Under the pieces are notes generated by a model. That model was not told the origin of the DNA. It saw only the letters and a program-made list of their open reading frames with translations, and ran no database searches. A DNA stretch of 64,000 nucleotides from contig NZ_CP044399.1 of the NCBI RefSeq assembly GCF_008931805.1, positions 310,001 to 374,000 of the forward strand, read 5' to 3'. Positions 1-10,122 of the stretch are shown in pieces. The first letter of the stretch is position 1. Each line of letters opens with the position of its first letter. The position numbers were made by a program, and so were the translations under genes. Source of the DNA: Moritella marina ATCC 15381 (GTDB lineage: Bacteria > Pseudomonadota > Gammaproteobacteria > Enterobacterales > Moritellaceae).

Positions 1-1
1 G

Positions 2-259
2 ATAGACAGTGTTGCCGTTAAAGCTGATATTTCTAAAGCTGCTGCTGGTCGTGCTATTGATGCAATGATCGAATCAGTAACAGAAACACTTGAAAAAGAA
101 GAATCTGTTACGCTAGTGGGCTTTGGTACTTTTAGCGTGCGAGATCGTGCGGCACGTACTGGCCGTAACCCACAAACAGGTGAAGAAATTCAAATAGCAG
201 CATCGAAACTGCCAGTATTTAAAGCTGGTAAATTGTTAAAAGATGCATTAAAAGCATAA
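2..259 (+). CDS. hupB: DNA-binding protein HU-beta, 5' end missing
   Basis: Small histone-like protein that binds and bends DNA in the nucleoid as an HU dimer. The open frame runs in from the left edge, so about the first five residues of the usual 90 are outside the window; an internal ATG at 65 is not the true start. The C-terminal half carries the HU signature (GFGTF, then [12 protein letters not shown], the DNA-binding beta-arm) and ends with the typical LKDALKA. A factor-independent terminator follows and ppiD lies downstream, the same order as in enterobacteria and vibrios. Identification is firm; only the extreme N-terminus is unseen. Confidence 0.95.
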   Translation: MDSVAVKADISKAAAGRAIDAMIESVTETLEKEESVTLVGFGTFSVRDRAARTGRNPQTGEEIQIAASKLPVFKAGKLLKDALKA

Positions 260-288
260 GCTATTCGTTAAGAATTATTGAGTAAAGG

Positions 289-309
289 CGCACCACAAGG
301 TGCGTTTTT
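289..309 (+). terminator. Rho-independent terminator after hupB
   Basis: A six-base-pair stem CGCACC/GGTGCG with an ACAA loop is followed directly by TTTTTA. It lies 30 bases after the hupB stop and before the ppiD start at 348, so hupB mRNA probably ends here and ppiD has its own promoter or depends on read-through. Confidence 0.8.
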
Positions 310-347
310 ATTGTTATTTACTGTATTGCAGTTTAGAGAATACAATT

Positions 348-2252
348 ATGTTAGAGAAATTTCGCGAAGGTTCACAAGGACCGGGTGCTAAGATTATTTT
401 AGGTGCAGTGATCGTTACATTTGCCCTTGCTGGTGTAAGTAGCTATCTAGGTACTGGTGGCGCTCAATCTGCGGCAACAGTGAATGGTGTTGATATCTCA
501 ACACAAGCACTCGAAAATCAAGTGAGAACAGATCGTTCTCGTTTAGAATCTCAACAAGGCGAATCATTTGCCGCGCGTTGGGAACAGCCTGCATTTCAAA
601 ATCAAGTACGTCAGCAGTCTCTTAATACGTTAGTTGCGCAAAATCTATTACAACAAATGACGGATGACTTAGCATTACGTATTGGCGATGAAAAAATCCG
701 TGGTTATATTTTTGCAATGCAAGAATTTCAAACTGACGGTGTTTTCAATGATGAACGTTATGTTAGCTTGTTACGTCAAAGTGGCATGACACCAGCGCAA
801 TTTGTCGAACGTCTACGTGCTGATTTTGCTCAGCAACAATTAACTGACGCACTTGTAAACTCTGAATTTAGTTTGCCAAATGAAGTGCAGCAATTAGCTG
901 CATTACAGAATCAACAACGTCAACTAAGCCAACTTATCGTGCCAGCAAATAAATTTGCTGCTGATATTGTCGTTACTGACGCTGAAGTAAGTGATTATTA
1001 CAATGCGAACAGTGGATCTTTCCAGACACAGCAGCAAGCATCTGTTGATTACATTTTAGTGGATATGAAGGACATCAGTGCAGATATCCAATTAGCTGCT
1101 GACGATGCTGAAAGTTACTACAATGAACATCAATCATCTTACGCACAAGAAGATAAGCGTAAAGTGGCGCATATCCTTGTCGCATTTAATGATGATGAAG
1201 CAGCTGCAGAACAGAAAGCGCAAGATTTACTAACACAAATTCAATCAGGCGCAGACTTTGCTGAGTTAGCGAAATCATCATCAGATGATACGTTTAGCGG
1301 TGAAAATGGCGGTGAATTAGATTGGTTAGAAAAAGACATCATGGATCCTGCATTCGAAACGGCTGCATTTTCATTAGTTAATGATGGTGATGTGACAACC
1401 GAGCTAGTACGAAGTGATTTTGGTTTCCATATCATTAAACTACTTGCTGTTGAACCAGGTAAAGTAAAAGCATTTGCAGATGTTAAGGCTGCGATAGAAA
1501 CGCGTTTGAAGAATGAACAAGCGGTATCACGTTTTGATGAGTTAGCTGAGAAATTAGCAGAACAAGCATTCGAAGTGCCTGATTCACTAGACGTTGCATC
1601 TGAAGAGACTGGTTTAAAAATTGTGTCAACAGAGCTGTTCTCGGCAGACGCTATTCCTGCACCATTAAATGATCAACGCATTGTGAGCACATTATTTGAC
1701 CAAGATTTTATTGCGGAAGCGTTAAATTCTGAAATCATAAATCTATCTGATACGCAAAGCATTGTTGTTCGTATTAATGAATACAAGCCACAAACGACAA
1801 AACCATTAGCAGATGTTAATACTGAAATCGTGGCTCGTTTAACAGCGACTAAAGCAGAGCAAAAAGCATTAAGCTTTATGAGCACTGTATCAGCTAAGAT
1901 TAATGCTGGTGATGATGTTACGACAGAATTAGCAAGTGTTGATGCAAGCTTTACTGCACCGGAATGGCTAAGCCGTTTTGATTATACAAAAGCAGACTTT
2001 AAAGTATTGAGTAAATTATTCTCAATGCCGAAACCTGCTGCTGCAGAAGCAAGCGTAGCAACAGAAACATCGCTTAATGGCGATGTAACCTTGCTTAAAT
2101 TCACGTCTGTACGTGATGCGGAAACGAATGCTGAAGAAGCAACTCGTTTAGCGGATACGTTGAAAAACATCAATGCTCAAGCTGACTATGAAATGTTGAT
2201 ACAAACGCTGATTAAAGCGGCTGATGTATCTTATCCTGCTGTTGTAGAATAA
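348..2252 (+). CDS. ppiD: Periplasmic folding chaperone PpiD (SurA-N/parvulin)
   Basis: Inner-membrane-anchored periplasmic chaperone of the peptidyl-prolyl isomerase family that works at the SecYEG exit. The 634-residue protein starts at ATG 348 (MLEKFREGSQ), matching family N-termini; the frame is open further upstream, but that part crosses the hupB terminator. One membrane segment lies at about residues 17-33, followed by a SurA-like N-terminal domain and a parvulin domain (about residues 250-370, with KVAHILV, GGELDW and FGFHIIKL). Length matches the roughly 620 residues usual for PpiD. The many Gln and Ala residues in the chaperone part are normal for the family. Confidence 0.93.
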   Translation: MLEKFREGSQGPGAKIILGAVIVTFALAGVSSYLGTGGAQSAATVNGVDISTQALENQVRTDRSRLESQQGESFAARWEQPAFQNQVRQQSLNTLVAQNLLQQMTDDLALRIGDEKIRGYIFAMQEFQTDGVFNDERYVSLLRQSGMTPAQFVERLRADFAQQQLTDALVNSEFSLPNEVQQLAALQNQQRQLSQLIVPANKFAADIVVTDAEVSDYYNANSGSFQTQQQASVDYILVDMKDISADIQLAADDAESYYNEHQSSYAQEDKRKVAHILVAFNDDEAAAEQKAQDLLTQIQSGADFAELAKSSSDDTFSGENGGELDWLEKDIMDPAFETAAFSLVNDGDVTTELVRSDFGFHIIKLLAVEPGKVKAFADVKAAIETRLKNEQAVSRFDELAEKLAEQAFEVPDSLDVASEETGLKIVSTELFSADAIPAPLNDQRIVSTLFDQDFIAEALNSEIINLSDTQSIVVRINEYKPQTTKPLADVNTEIVARLTATKAEQKALSFMSTVSAKINAGDDVTTELASVDASFTAPEWLSRFDYTKADFKVLSKLFSMPKPAAAEASVATETSLNGDVTLLKFTSVRDAETNAEEATRLADTLKNINAQADYEMLIQTLIKAADVSYPAVVE

Positions 2253-2315
2253 AACATAACGTAATAACAGGGCTAGCCAGACGCTAAAGTTGTCTGTGTT
2301 AAGTGAGTTAATGGG

Positions 2316-2351
2316 ATCTCGGTGTGATTGATATTGCACCGAGATTTTTTG
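2316..2351 (+). terminator. Terminator after ppiD
   Basis: A nine-base-pair stem ATCTCGGTG/CACCGAGAT with a 12-base loop is followed by a run of T. It closes the ppiD unit. It also argues that the next gene starts at 2370 rather than at 2328, which lies inside this structure. Confidence 0.85.
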
Positions 2352-2369
2352 TTATTAAAAGCGAGCTTT

Positions 2370-2744
2370 ATGATTAAATATATTATTACCTTGATTATGA
2401 CTACACTGATCTTATCGGTCGGAGTGTGGCTTTATTTACCTAAAGACAACCCGTTGTTAGGTGAGTGGATCTCGACAGATAATATTTATGGTAAACCAGA
2501 ACGGCTGGTATTTACTGAATTCGGTATGTTTAAAGATGGTAGTCATGTACCAGCCGAGTTTGATATATCACGTCAGAAGGTGACTGTAATTACGAATCTA
2601 GCGAGTACCGAGTATTTATTAGTGAGTGATAATATGATTAAGCAGCGGGTTCCTCGTCAAACATGGCGTTTTTTCTTGCGTGCAAAGGCGATGAAAAACA
2701 TGAAAGGGACATTAAAACAAAGCCAGGTTAACCGCTACAATTAA
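2370..2744 (+). CDS. Small membrane-anchored protein of unknown function
   Basis: I do not recognise this 124-residue protein. It starts with MIKYIITLIMTTLILSVGVW, a single hydrophobic segment that should be a membrane anchor or uncleaved signal. A short globular part follows (PLLGEWIS...RLVFTEFGMF...) of the kind seen in small beta-sheet envelope proteins that begin with a 'GxW' strand. The C-terminus is basic. The start was placed after the ppiD terminator. It is convergent with the sap operon and has no obvious partner. Confidence 0.6.
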   Translation: MIKYIITLIMTTLILSVGVWLYLPKDNPLLGEWISTDNIYGKPERLVFTEFGMFKDGSHVPAEFDISRQKVTVITNLASTEYLLVSDNMIKQRVPRQTWRFFLRAKAMKNMKGTLKQSQVNRYN

Positions 2745-2841
2745 TGCCAATGATATTGTTTGATAATATAAGTTCGATCATGTAGTTCGACAATGTAGTT
2801 CTATCGTGTAAACCCATAATGGTCATCAGCGATGACGGGAA

Positions 2842-3669
2842 TTACTTACAATTAGTCTTCTTCATATTATATTGATTCGACAATATTTGTCCGCACAATG
2901 CCGCTGTAGGATTAGAAAAAAGCTGTTCACTATTTCCCTGTTCGATGCATTCGCCTTGATGCATAACAATCATTTTATCACTGATATGCTTCACCAAGCC
3001 CATGTTATGAGTAACGATGATATAAGAGATGCCAATTGTTCTTTGCAGTTCTAACATCAGATTAATCATCTGTGAGCGCAATGAAATATCCAGAGTCGAT
3101 AAGGTATCATCAGCAATGATAATTTTAGGGTTTAAAATAAGCGCCCTCGCTAACGCTATGCGTTGTTTTTGTCCACTTGATAGCATAGGCGGATAGAAGG
3201 TTGCATACTCAGGTAGCAAGCCTACTAGTCGTAATGTATCGGTTATTTTCTCAGTACGTTTAGCCACAGACATATCAGTGTTTAATTGCAGTGGTGCGTC
3301 TAAGATTTGTCCCACACTCGTACGCGGGTTAAGTGATGTTTCAGGGTCTTGAAATACCATACGAATTGACCGACAGCGTAAATCTGAATTACCCACATCC
3401 AGCTTGCAACCATCAATATAGATATGACCTGTTGTCGGCGGTATAACTCCCGCTAGTAACCGTGCAAGGGTTGATTTTCCCGATCCAGTTTCACCAATAA
3501 TCGCCAGTGTTTCGCCTCGATTTAAACTAAATGAAATGTCATTAACAGCAACGACTTCCTGACGCTTAAAAAAACCGGTCGGGTTGATGTAGGTTTTGCC
3601 TAATTTTTCCACCCGTAATAAAGGCTGAATACGTGTTGTAGATGGGCTGTTGATTATTTCTTCTGGCAT
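2842..3669 (-). CDS. sapF: Peptide ABC transporter ATP-binding protein SapF
   Basis: One of the two ATPases of the Sap importer, which takes up or resists cationic peptides and has been linked to Trk potassium uptake. The 275-residue protein has Walker [10 protein letters not shown] (about residues 59-67), signature LSSGQKQR and Walker [13 protein letters not shown]; a switch His follows in VTHNMG. The residue after the Walker B Asp, normally the catalytic Glu, is Asp here. SapD keeps Glu, so the ATPase pair may be asymmetric. It is the last gene of sapABCDF and overlaps the end of sapD by 16 bases, which suggests translational coupling. Confidence 0.92.
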   Translation of the reverse strand: MPEEIINSPSTTRIQPLLRVEKLGKTYINPTGFFKRQEVVAVNDISFSLNRGETLAIIGETGSGKSTLARLLAGVIPPTTGHIYIDGCKLDVGNSDLRCRSIRMVFQDPETSLNPRTSVGQILDAPLQLNTDMSVAKRTEKITDTLRLVGLLPEYATFYPPMLSSGQKQRIALARALILNPKIIIADDTLSTLDISLRSQMINLMLELQRTIGISYIIVTHNMGLVKHISDKMIVMHQGECIEQGNSEQLFSNPTAALCGQILSNQYNMKKTNCK

Positions 3670-4667
3670 TTTTTACTCTTTAACTCATCCGTATTTAACG
3701 GAAAGTGACAACTAAACATATGACCTTTAACTTTTTGCATTGGCGGTGTTATCACACAGTTTTTTTGTGCGTTAGGACAGCGAGGCCCCAGTCGGCAACC
3801 AATCGGGAGGTGATGTAATAGTGGCACTTGACCCGCCAAGGTATTTAAACGTGCTTTGTGTGGTACGCGGCTAAAGTCGGGGTTTGCCCGTAACAAAGCA
3901 TCAGTATAAGGGTGGTGCGTATGATTAAATACTTGATCTCGAGTACCACTTTCAACCATTTGCCCACAATACATCACGGTCATATTGTCCGCTAAGAGGC
4001 TCACGGTTTCTAAATCATGGCTAATTAGCAAAATGGTAGTGTGGGATAATTTATTTAATTTATCTAATAAGCGTAATATTTGATTCTGAGTTTTGGGTTC
4101 CATTGCCGTTGTCGGCTCATCAGCAATAAGTAGGCGCGGTTTTTTGGCAATCGCCATCGCTATCATGACTTTTTGGCAAAGGCCCTCAGAGAGCTCAAAA
4201 GGGTAACTGTTCATCACCTTTTTATGATCTTTTACACCGACTTTATGTAAGAGGGCAATGGCTTGTTTTTTACGCCAATTAAAGCGTTGCCAAAAATGAC
4301 CAGTAAATTGATCACAAGGAATGGCTTCAGCAAGTTGCTCGCCGGCTTTTTCTGAAGGGTCCAAATGAGCGGCGGCATCTTGAAAAATCATGCCAATTTC
4401 TTTACCCATGACTCGACGGCGTTGCACAGGGGTTAAATTAAGTAAATCAATATCCCCTAATCGTAAGCGATCAGCACGTACCCGCCAGTTGTCTTTGGTG
4501 ATGCCCATAATGGCTTTTGCAACCAGACTTTTCCCCGAGCCTGATTCACCTACCAATCCACGCACTTCACCATCACTCAGAGTGATGTTAAATTTATCTA
4601 CCGCTTTTAATGTACCTTGCGGTGTTACGATCTCGATCGTGAGATTTCGGATATCGAGCAGTGCCAT
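3654..4667 (-). CDS. sapD: Peptide ABC transporter ATP-binding protein SapD
   Basis: Second ATPase of the Sap importer, on the cytoplasmic face with SapB and SapC. It is 337 residues with Walker A GESGSGKS, an unusual signature LSEGLCQK as in other SapD proteins, and a canonical Walker [13 protein letters not shown]. The C-terminal extension has the oligopeptide-transporter pattern CRLGPRCP...C...C with spaced cysteines. Start and stop overlap its neighbours: the ATG shares one base with the sapC stop, and the 3' end overlaps sapF. Confidence 0.94.
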   Translation of the reverse strand: MALLDIRNLTIEIVTPQGTLKAVDKFNITLSDGEVRGLVGESGSGKSLVAKAIMGITKDNWRVRADRLRLGDIDLLNLTPVQRRRVMGKEIGMIFQDAAAHLDPSEKAGEQLAEAIPCDQFTGHFWQRFNWRKKQAIALLHKVGVKDHKKVMNSYPFELSEGLCQKVMIAMAIAKKPRLLIADEPTTAMEPKTQNQILRLLDKLNKLSHTTILLISHDLETVSLLADNMTVMYCGQMVESGTRDQVFNHTHHPYTDALLRANPDFSRVPHKARLNTLAGQVPLLHHLPIGCRLGPRCPNAQKNCVITPPMQKVKGHMFSCHFPLNTDELKSKKCQKK

Positions 4668-5557
4668 TAATCAACTCCCGCAATGACTGATTGTCTTAAA
4701 CTTTCACCAACAACATTGACAATGAAAATAGTGACTAGAATAGCGAGTCCAGGCAGGACAACTGTCCAAGGTGCAATGAATACCAGATCGGTGGCGCCGG
4801 ATAGCATCGTACCCCATTCAGACAGTGGGCGTTGTGCACCTAGCCCTAAAAAACCTAATGCACTAATATCAATTATAGCTGACGAGATAGCGCGGGTAAG
4901 CAAATTAACCAGTGTTTCGATGATATTCGGAAAAACACCATAGCGAATAATACGGTAGTTGTTTGCACCATCGAGTTTGAGGGCAATAATGTATTCTTTC
5001 TGCAGTTCTTGATAAACGGACAAGTAGACGCCACGAATAAATTGTGGGATTGAAGCGAGTAAAATCGCTAACAAACTGTGGTCTAAACCAGGTCCAAGCA
5101 CAGAAATAAAAATGATCGCCAATAACAATGATGGGATAGACAACGCCGTGTCCATGATGTGATGCAAGGTGCTCGATAGCAGGCCACGGCTTATCGCAGC
5201 TGTAATGCCAATTGTCGTGCCTATAATCAACGCGATGACACTAATAAGTAGCGCATTACCAAATGTTAAGCGTAAGCCATATAATAACCGTGATAGTACA
5301 TCGCGACCTAAATCATCGGTACCAAAGAAGTAATCAACAGTGCCTTGTTCATCCCATGACGGTGGCTGTAATAGTAAGCTCGCTTGGCGTACATCGGGCT
5401 CGTGCGGTGCAATAAAAGGCGTAAAAACCATGAGGAAAAATAATAAGCCTAGCGCCCATAAAGCGGCCATTGCAATTTGCTGTGATGAATAATGTTTCCA
5501 GGTTTGCTCTGCTGGAGACAAAATGTGTTCATCCCCAAAGACATTAATGTTGGGCAT
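4667..5557 (-). CDS. sapC: Peptide ABC transporter permease SapC
   Basis: Inner-membrane permease of the Sap system (DppC/OppC-like). The chosen start [10 protein letters not shown] gives 296 residues, the same length as E. coli SapC; the frame is open 11 codons further upstream but those residues overlap sapB more deeply. It has a long cytoplasmic N-terminus, a first membrane helix ([22 protein letters not shown]) and the permease EAA-type loop ([16 protein letters not shown]). It overlaps sapB by 14 bases and sapD by one base. Confidence 0.92.
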   Translation of the reverse strand: MPNINVFGDEHILSPAEQTWKHYSSQQIAMAALWALGLLFFLMVFTPFIAPHEPDVRQASLLLQPPSWDEQGTVDYFFGTDDLGRDVLSRLLYGLRLTFGNALLISVIALIIGTTIGITAAISRGLLSSTLHHIMDTALSIPSLLLAIIFISVLGPGLDHSLLAILLASIPQFIRGVYLSVYQELQKEYIIALKLDGANNYRIIRYGVFPNIIETLVNLLTRAISSAIIDISALGFLGLGAQRPLSEWGTMLSGATDLVFIAPWTVVLPGLAILVTIFIVNVVGESLRQSVIAGVD

Positions 5558-6509
5558 AAAGTTCTTTCCTGCGAATTGGATGAATAACAACAGTCAATAT
5601 TTCGGTTAATACATTGGCGGTCACCACGAAGATTGCCACTGTTAACATCCCTCCTTGGATCGCTGCATGGTCTTGTTGGTAAATGCTATTGATTAACCAA
5701 CGGCCAATACCTGGCCATGAGAATACCGCTTCAGTGACCATGGCAGTGGTTAACACGGTACTAAATTGCAGGCCTAAATGCGGGATCATATTGGGGATTG
5801 CGTTACGCAGTACGTGGCGCATAATAATTTCTGTCTTACTCAAGCCTTTGCTTGCGGCAGCTTTAATGTATTTTTGCTTCATTACGTCACTGACGTGATT
5901 ACGCATTTGACGGATAACTTCGGTCGTCGGTACGGTCGCTAATACAATGGTTGGTAACAATAAATGCTTAAGCGCATCGTAAAATGCATCTTGGCTATGC
6001 GGGTTATCAGAAACCAGCGTATCAATAAGCATAAAGCCGGTAACTGAATCAATATCATAGAGTAAGTTAAGGCGGCCTGTTACTGGTAGCCAATTCCAAT
6101 TTAAGGCAAAATACATCATCACTAATGATGCTAACCAGAATACGGGGATTGAAAAGATAAACAACGAGATGCCCATGATAGTGCTATCCAGTGAGCTACC
6201 ACGTTGCATGCCTGCAATTGTGCCAATCGGTACACCAATCATAATCGATAGAATAAAGGCACTAAAGCAGAGCTCTAACGTCGCGGGAAATACTGTCAAT
6301 ATTTCATCTAGAACTGGTTGTCCTGTCCCACTTGTTACGCCTAAGTCACCTTGCATAATCGCAAGTAAGTAATCGACGTAATTACTGAGTATATTACCGT
6401 CTAACGGTAAGTCACCCGGCACTCTGCTACGGAGATAAAAACCAATGACTGTTAAGGCTGTGACCGTTATAACGAGTAGATTAATACGTCTTATAATATA
6501 AAAAAACAT
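5544..6509 (-). CDS. sapB: Peptide ABC transporter permease SapB
   Basis: First permease subunit of the Sap importer (DppB/OppB-like), 321 residues, equal in length to E. coli SapB. The N-terminus MFFYIIRRINLLVITVTALTV forms the first transmembrane helix; the EAA loop is visible as KQKYIKAAASKGLSKTEI. It begins three bases after the sapA stop, so both are clearly on one transcript. Confidence 0.93.
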   Translation of the reverse strand: MFFYIIRRINLLVITVTALTVIGFYLRSRVPGDLPLDGNILSNYVDYLLAIMQGDLGVTSGTGQPVLDEILTVFPATLELCFSAFILSIMIGVPIGTIAGMQRGSSLDSTIMGISLFIFSIPVFWLASLVMMYFALNWNWLPVTGRLNLLYDIDSVTGFMLIDTLVSDNPHSQDAFYDALKHLLLPTIVLATVPTTEVIRQMRNHVSDVMKQKYIKAAASKGLSKTEIIMRHVLRNAIPNMIPHLGLQFSTVLTTAMVTEAVFSWPGIGRWLINSIYQQDHAAIQGGMLTVAIFVVTANVLTEILTVVIHPIRRKELYAQH

Positions 6510-6512
6510 AAG

Positions 6513-8126
6513 TTACTGCCGTACTGTATTAATGAAATTGATGCCACCGAAAGCGGTTGTTTCAACGCCTTTCAGTCCCGATGTATAGGCATGTAAACGT
6601 AACGAATGTGCCAATGGAATCAGTGGTAACTCTTGTTGAATAATTTCTTGGGCGCGATAATAGAGCGTCACGCGTTCAATGTATTCTGTTTCTGTGACGG
6701 CCTGGTTAATCAAGTCATCAAATTCGGAGTTGCACCAGCGAGTATAGTTAGAGCCAGTGTTAATCGCGTTGCAACTTAATTGGAAACGGAAGAAGTTATC
6801 TGGATCATTATTATCAGCCACCCAACCTAATAGGTAACTATCATATTCACCTTGTTGTAATTTCTTTTCCATGAGCTGCCACTCATATTTTATTATTTTT
6901 ACCTCGATACCAATTTGTGCTAGCTCTGATTGAATGAGCTCTGCCATTTTCACTGCATCTGGATTATAAACTTGTGATGATTTTAACGCCATAATATTCA
7001 TTTTGAAACCATTTGGATAACCCGCTTCAGTAATTAATTGACGGGCATAGGCAAGATTGTATTTATAGCTCTTAAGGTAGGGATTATAGGCCCAAGAGAC
7101 AGGTGGTAAAATGGATTTAGCGTTTACACCTGTATTGTAATAAACCGCTTGTAATAAGGTTTCTTGATTGATGGTATGCGCAAGCGCACGGCGTATTTTT
7201 GGATTGTTAAAAGGGGCTTTTTCAGTATTAAAAGCCCAATAAGCCACGTTTAACCCGGTCTCTACCGATATTTTTACACGGTCATGTTCACTTATCATCT
7301 CTACCTGACTTGCCGCCGGATAGGCCATAATATCGCATTCTTGAGTGAGCAATTTGGCTAATCGCGATGATGAATTAGGGGTGATATCAAAAATTAATTG
7401 TTCAATTTTCGAATTTTCGCCCCAGTAGTCCGCGTGTTGTTGATAGCGAATAAAGTTATCTGTGCGATATTCTTTAAACTTAAAAGGACCCGTTCCTATC
7501 GGCAGGTTATCAATATCGGCTTTTTTGTTTAACGCGAGCAAGGTATCGCCATATTCAGCAGATAATATAACGCTAAAATCACTGGCTAAATTAGCAATAA
7601 ACGAAGAGTCTGGTAACGTGAGATTAAATTCAATGGTGTAATCATCAATCTTAACGAGTGATTGGATCTGCTGGTCGAGTTCAATCCCCTGAAAAAATGG
7701 ATAACCATCTTTTGAAACGTCATGGTAAGGATGAGTCTTATCTAGTATTCGCGTAAAACTGAAGATAACATCGTCGGCATTAAACGGGCGCGTCGGCGTA
7801 AAGTAATCCGTTTGGTGAAAACGTACGTTTTTACGCAAGAAAAAGCGATACGAGAGACGATCTGCAGATATTTCCCAATCAATGGCTAAACCCGCTTTGA
7901 ATTGCTGCGTATTAGGATCAATGAAGAGTAAACGATTATAGAGTTGACTCGTTGTTGCATCCAGGGTCACATTTGATGTGGCAGTTTGTGGATTAAATGA
8001 ACTAGGGCTACCTTCTGTGCAATAAGATAGACCGTTCTGCTTTATTGGGGTTTGCTCACCGCATGCTGTTAACAGCAAGAGAACGGTTAAAGGTAGTATA
8101 TTTTTAATCAAATTTAGAATAGGCAT
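6513..8126 (-). CDS. sapA: Peptide ABC transporter substrate-binding protein SapA, predicted lipoprotein
   Basis: Solute-binding protein of the Sap system, family SBP_bac_5. The 537-residue protein has the SapA opening after the signal (YCTEGSPSSFNPQTA...YNRLLFID) and the family core (ADDVIFSFTRILD, IGTGPFKFKEY, NNPKIRRALAH). Its signal ends in a clear lipobox, LTAC at residues 19-22, so it should be lipid-anchored. The E. coli protein, as I recall it, has an ordinary cleaved signal. It heads the operon, divergent from tyrR with a 289-base gap. Confidence 0.92.
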   Translation of the reverse strand: MPILNLIKNILPLTVLLLLTACGEQTPIKQNGLSYCTEGSPSSFNPQTATSNVTLDATTSQLYNRLLFIDPNTQQFKAGLAIDWEISADRLSYRFFLRKNVRFHQTDYFTPTRPFNADDVIFSFTRILDKTHPYHDVSKDGYPFFQGIELDQQIQSLVKIDDYTIEFNLTLPDSSFIANLASDFSVILSAEYGDTLLALNKKADIDNLPIGTGPFKFKEYRTDNFIRYQQHADYWGENSKIEQLIFDITPNSSSRLAKLLTQECDIMAYPAASQVEMISEHDRVKISVETGLNVAYWAFNTEKAPFNNPKIRRALAHTINQETLLQAVYYNTGVNAKSILPPVSWAYNPYLKSYKYNLAYARQLITEAGYPNGFKMNIMALKSSQVYNPDAVKMAELIQSELAQIGIEVKIIKYEWQLMEKKLQQGEYDSYLLGWVADNNDPDNFFRFQLSCNAINTGSNYTRWCNSEFDDLINQAVTETEYIERVTLYYRAQEIIQQELPLIPLAHSLRLHAYTSGLKGVETTAFGGINFINTVRQ

Positions 8127-8415
8127 ATTGTTTTATCACGATTACTTACCTTGTTAATTTATCATTAAGGCAATGTTCAACCAAGTTAATCTGGCGCTTT
8201 TACACCATAATAGTTAAATTTTTTTAAATATGAAGTAAAAGTCGATTTATATCAGCCAGTTTTATTGGGGTTGGATGTTATTTAACAGCCTTGCTAAGGA
8301 TTTATTTCTATCATCAATGTATCTGCTCGTAATATGACTTGCTACATTTTATTGGCATTGATGGCGCTGTTTACATGCTATTATAAACGCATAGTATTTT
8401 ATGGTGGTTACAGTA

Positions 8416-9984
8416 ATGCGTTTGGAATTAGTTTGTGAAGATAGAGTTGGTATCAGCCGAGAGATCCTTGATTGCTTTTTAGCGCGAGACATTAATTTAT
8501 CAGCAATTGAGATCCAACAACCAGATCGAATATTTATTAAATCACCGAATCTCGAGTTTTCTGACTTACAGGCGTTAATGGCGAACCTTCGTCGCATTAG
8601 CGGTGTGTGCGACGTTAAAACCGTGAGTTATCTACCCTCTGAACTAGAGCATCAAGAAATTCAAACCTTGATGACGAATTTACCTGATATTGTGTTTTCG
8701 GTGGATGTAAAAGGCCTAGTGTCTTTGGTCAATACACCTGCATTAACTGCGCTTGGGCTTTTGGAGTCACAAGTGAAAGGTCATTGTATTAGCAATTTCG
8801 TTAAAGGGTTCTCCATTGCTAAATGGCTAGAATCAGAGGAGGTCTGCGCGCAAACACAAAAACTGACCCTATTAGATGAAGATTTTCTTGGTGATATTCT
8901 CCCCTTGAGTATTAGCAGTGATATCAATCAAGTTGCACTATCGAAAGCTGCTGTCGCCGTCAAACCTGATGAATTAGTTGGTGCGGTGATTATCTTAAAA
9001 TCTGTTGACCGTATTGGTAAGCAATTTAATTTCCTGCGTACCTTTCAATTTGCCGCCTTTGATGAGATCCACGCTAAAAGTGATAAAATGAATGTCTTAA
9101 TCAATACCGCAAAAAAATTAGCCAGATTGGATGCGCCGTTAATGATTTTGGGTGAAACCGGGGCGGGCAAAGAACTGATTGCGAAAGCATGTCATCAAGC
9201 GAGTGGGCGTTCACAACATCAATTCTTAGCGCTTAACTGTGCGGCTGTCCCTGACGCAGTTGCAGAGTCAGAACTGTTTGGTGTCGTCACTGATGACGGT
9301 GAAAACAAGCGCGGTATTTTTGAATTAGCCAATGAAGGTTCGGTATTGCTAGATGAAATTGGTGACATGTCACCGTACTTACAAACTAAGTTCTTACGGT
9401 TACTGGAAACTGGTTGCTTCCGTCGCGTTGGTGATGAACAAGAAGTCCGTGTTGATGTCCGTATTTTTTGTACTACGCAAAATGATTTACCACAGCTGAT
9501 TAGTGACGGTAAATTCCGCCAAGATCTGTATTATCGTTTGAATGTATTATCGATGACAGTGCCTGCACTACGTGAACGTAAAGAAGATATTATTCCGCTT
9601 TGCCATTCGTTCTGCAGTGTGTTTAGTCATGAACTTCAGCGTACTAAACCACAGTTAAGCCGTAATGTATTGGATCTATTACAATCTTACTCTTGGCCTG
9701 GCAATGTACGTGAATTACGTAATGTCTTGTATCACGCACTGACGTTACTTGAAGGCGATGTACTAAATCCATGTGATTTAAACTTACCGACGACGAACAA
9801 TAGCAGTTTTGATGAAGCCTTGTTTGATGGCTCACTCGATGAGGCCTGTAAGCGCTTTGAAAAACTGTTATTAGAGCGTCTTTATCCGTCTTATCCAAGC
9901 ACGCGTCAGTTGGCAAAGCGCTTAGGGGTATCCCATACCGCGATTGCCAATAAGTTACGCGATTATCAAATAACTAAGAAATAG
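8416..9984 (+). CDS. tyrR: Transcriptional regulator TyrR
   Basis: Aromatic amino acid-responsive regulator of the aro/tyr/aroP-type regulon. The start at ATG 8416 (MRLELVCEDRVGISREI) matches the E. coli N-terminus; the frame has an ATG five codons earlier. The 522 residues hold an ACT domain (1-70), a PAS domain (about 78-190), an AAA+ domain with Walker A GETGAGKE and GSVLLDEIGDM (about 205-430), and a C-terminal helix-turn-helix (TRQLAKRLGVSHTAIANKL). The GAFTGA loop that contacts sigma-54 is absent, as expected for TyrR, which works with sigma-70. Confidence 0.95.
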   Translation: MRLELVCEDRVGISREILDCFLARDINLSAIEIQQPDRIFIKSPNLEFSDLQALMANLRRISGVCDVKTVSYLPSELEHQEIQTLMTNLPDIVFSVDVKGLVSLVNTPALTALGLLESQVKGHCISNFVKGFSIAKWLESEEVCAQTQKLTLLDEDFLGDILPLSISSDINQVALSKAAVAVKPDELVGAVIILKSVDRIGKQFNFLRTFQFAAFDEIHAKSDKMNVLINTAKKLARLDAPLMILGETGAGKELIAKACHQASGRSQHQFLALNCAAVPDAVAESELFGVVTDDGENKRGIFELANEGSVLLDEIGDMSPYLQTKFLRLLETGCFRRVGDEQEVRVDVRIFCTTQNDLPQLISDGKFRQDLYYRLNVLSMTVPALRERKEDIIPLCHSFCSVFSHELQRTKPQLSRNVLDLLQSYSWPGNVRELRNVLYHALTLLEGDVLNPCDLNLPTTNNSSFDEALFDGSLDEACKRFEKLLLERLYPSYPSTRQLAKRLGVSHTAIANKLRDYQITKK

Positions 9985-10001
9985 TAATGGTTAAAAATGT
10001 A

Positions 10002-10032
10002 CTTATAGATCTCAAATATTAAGATCTATAAG
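10002..10032. repeat. 11-bp perfect inverted repeat after tyrR
   Basis: CTTATAGATCT and AGATCTATAAG are separated by nine bases. No T-run follows, so it is a weak terminator candidate; it could also be a protein-binding palindrome upstream of the DUF3108 gene. Confidence 0.55.
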
Positions 10033-10122
10033 GCAAATAGACTAAAATTATTAAGGCTTATAAACCAAAGAAGCCAGGGCTTTCATCTGACTAATGGTTG
10101 CGACTTTGAAGGAGTTCAGAGA

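Noticed and set aside
2749-2815. Short GTAGTTC-like repeats after the small membrane protein gene
   Set aside because: Two or three loose copies of about 12 bases in AT-rich sequence; too weak to separate from chance.
8401-8415. Start of tyrR at ATG 8401
   Set aside because: The conserved family N-terminus begins at ATG 8416; the extra five residues have no support.
8416-9984. Sigma-54-dependent activator instead of TyrR
   Set aside because: The GAFTGA loop is missing and the N-terminal ACT plus PAS layout and end-to-end similarity fit TyrR.
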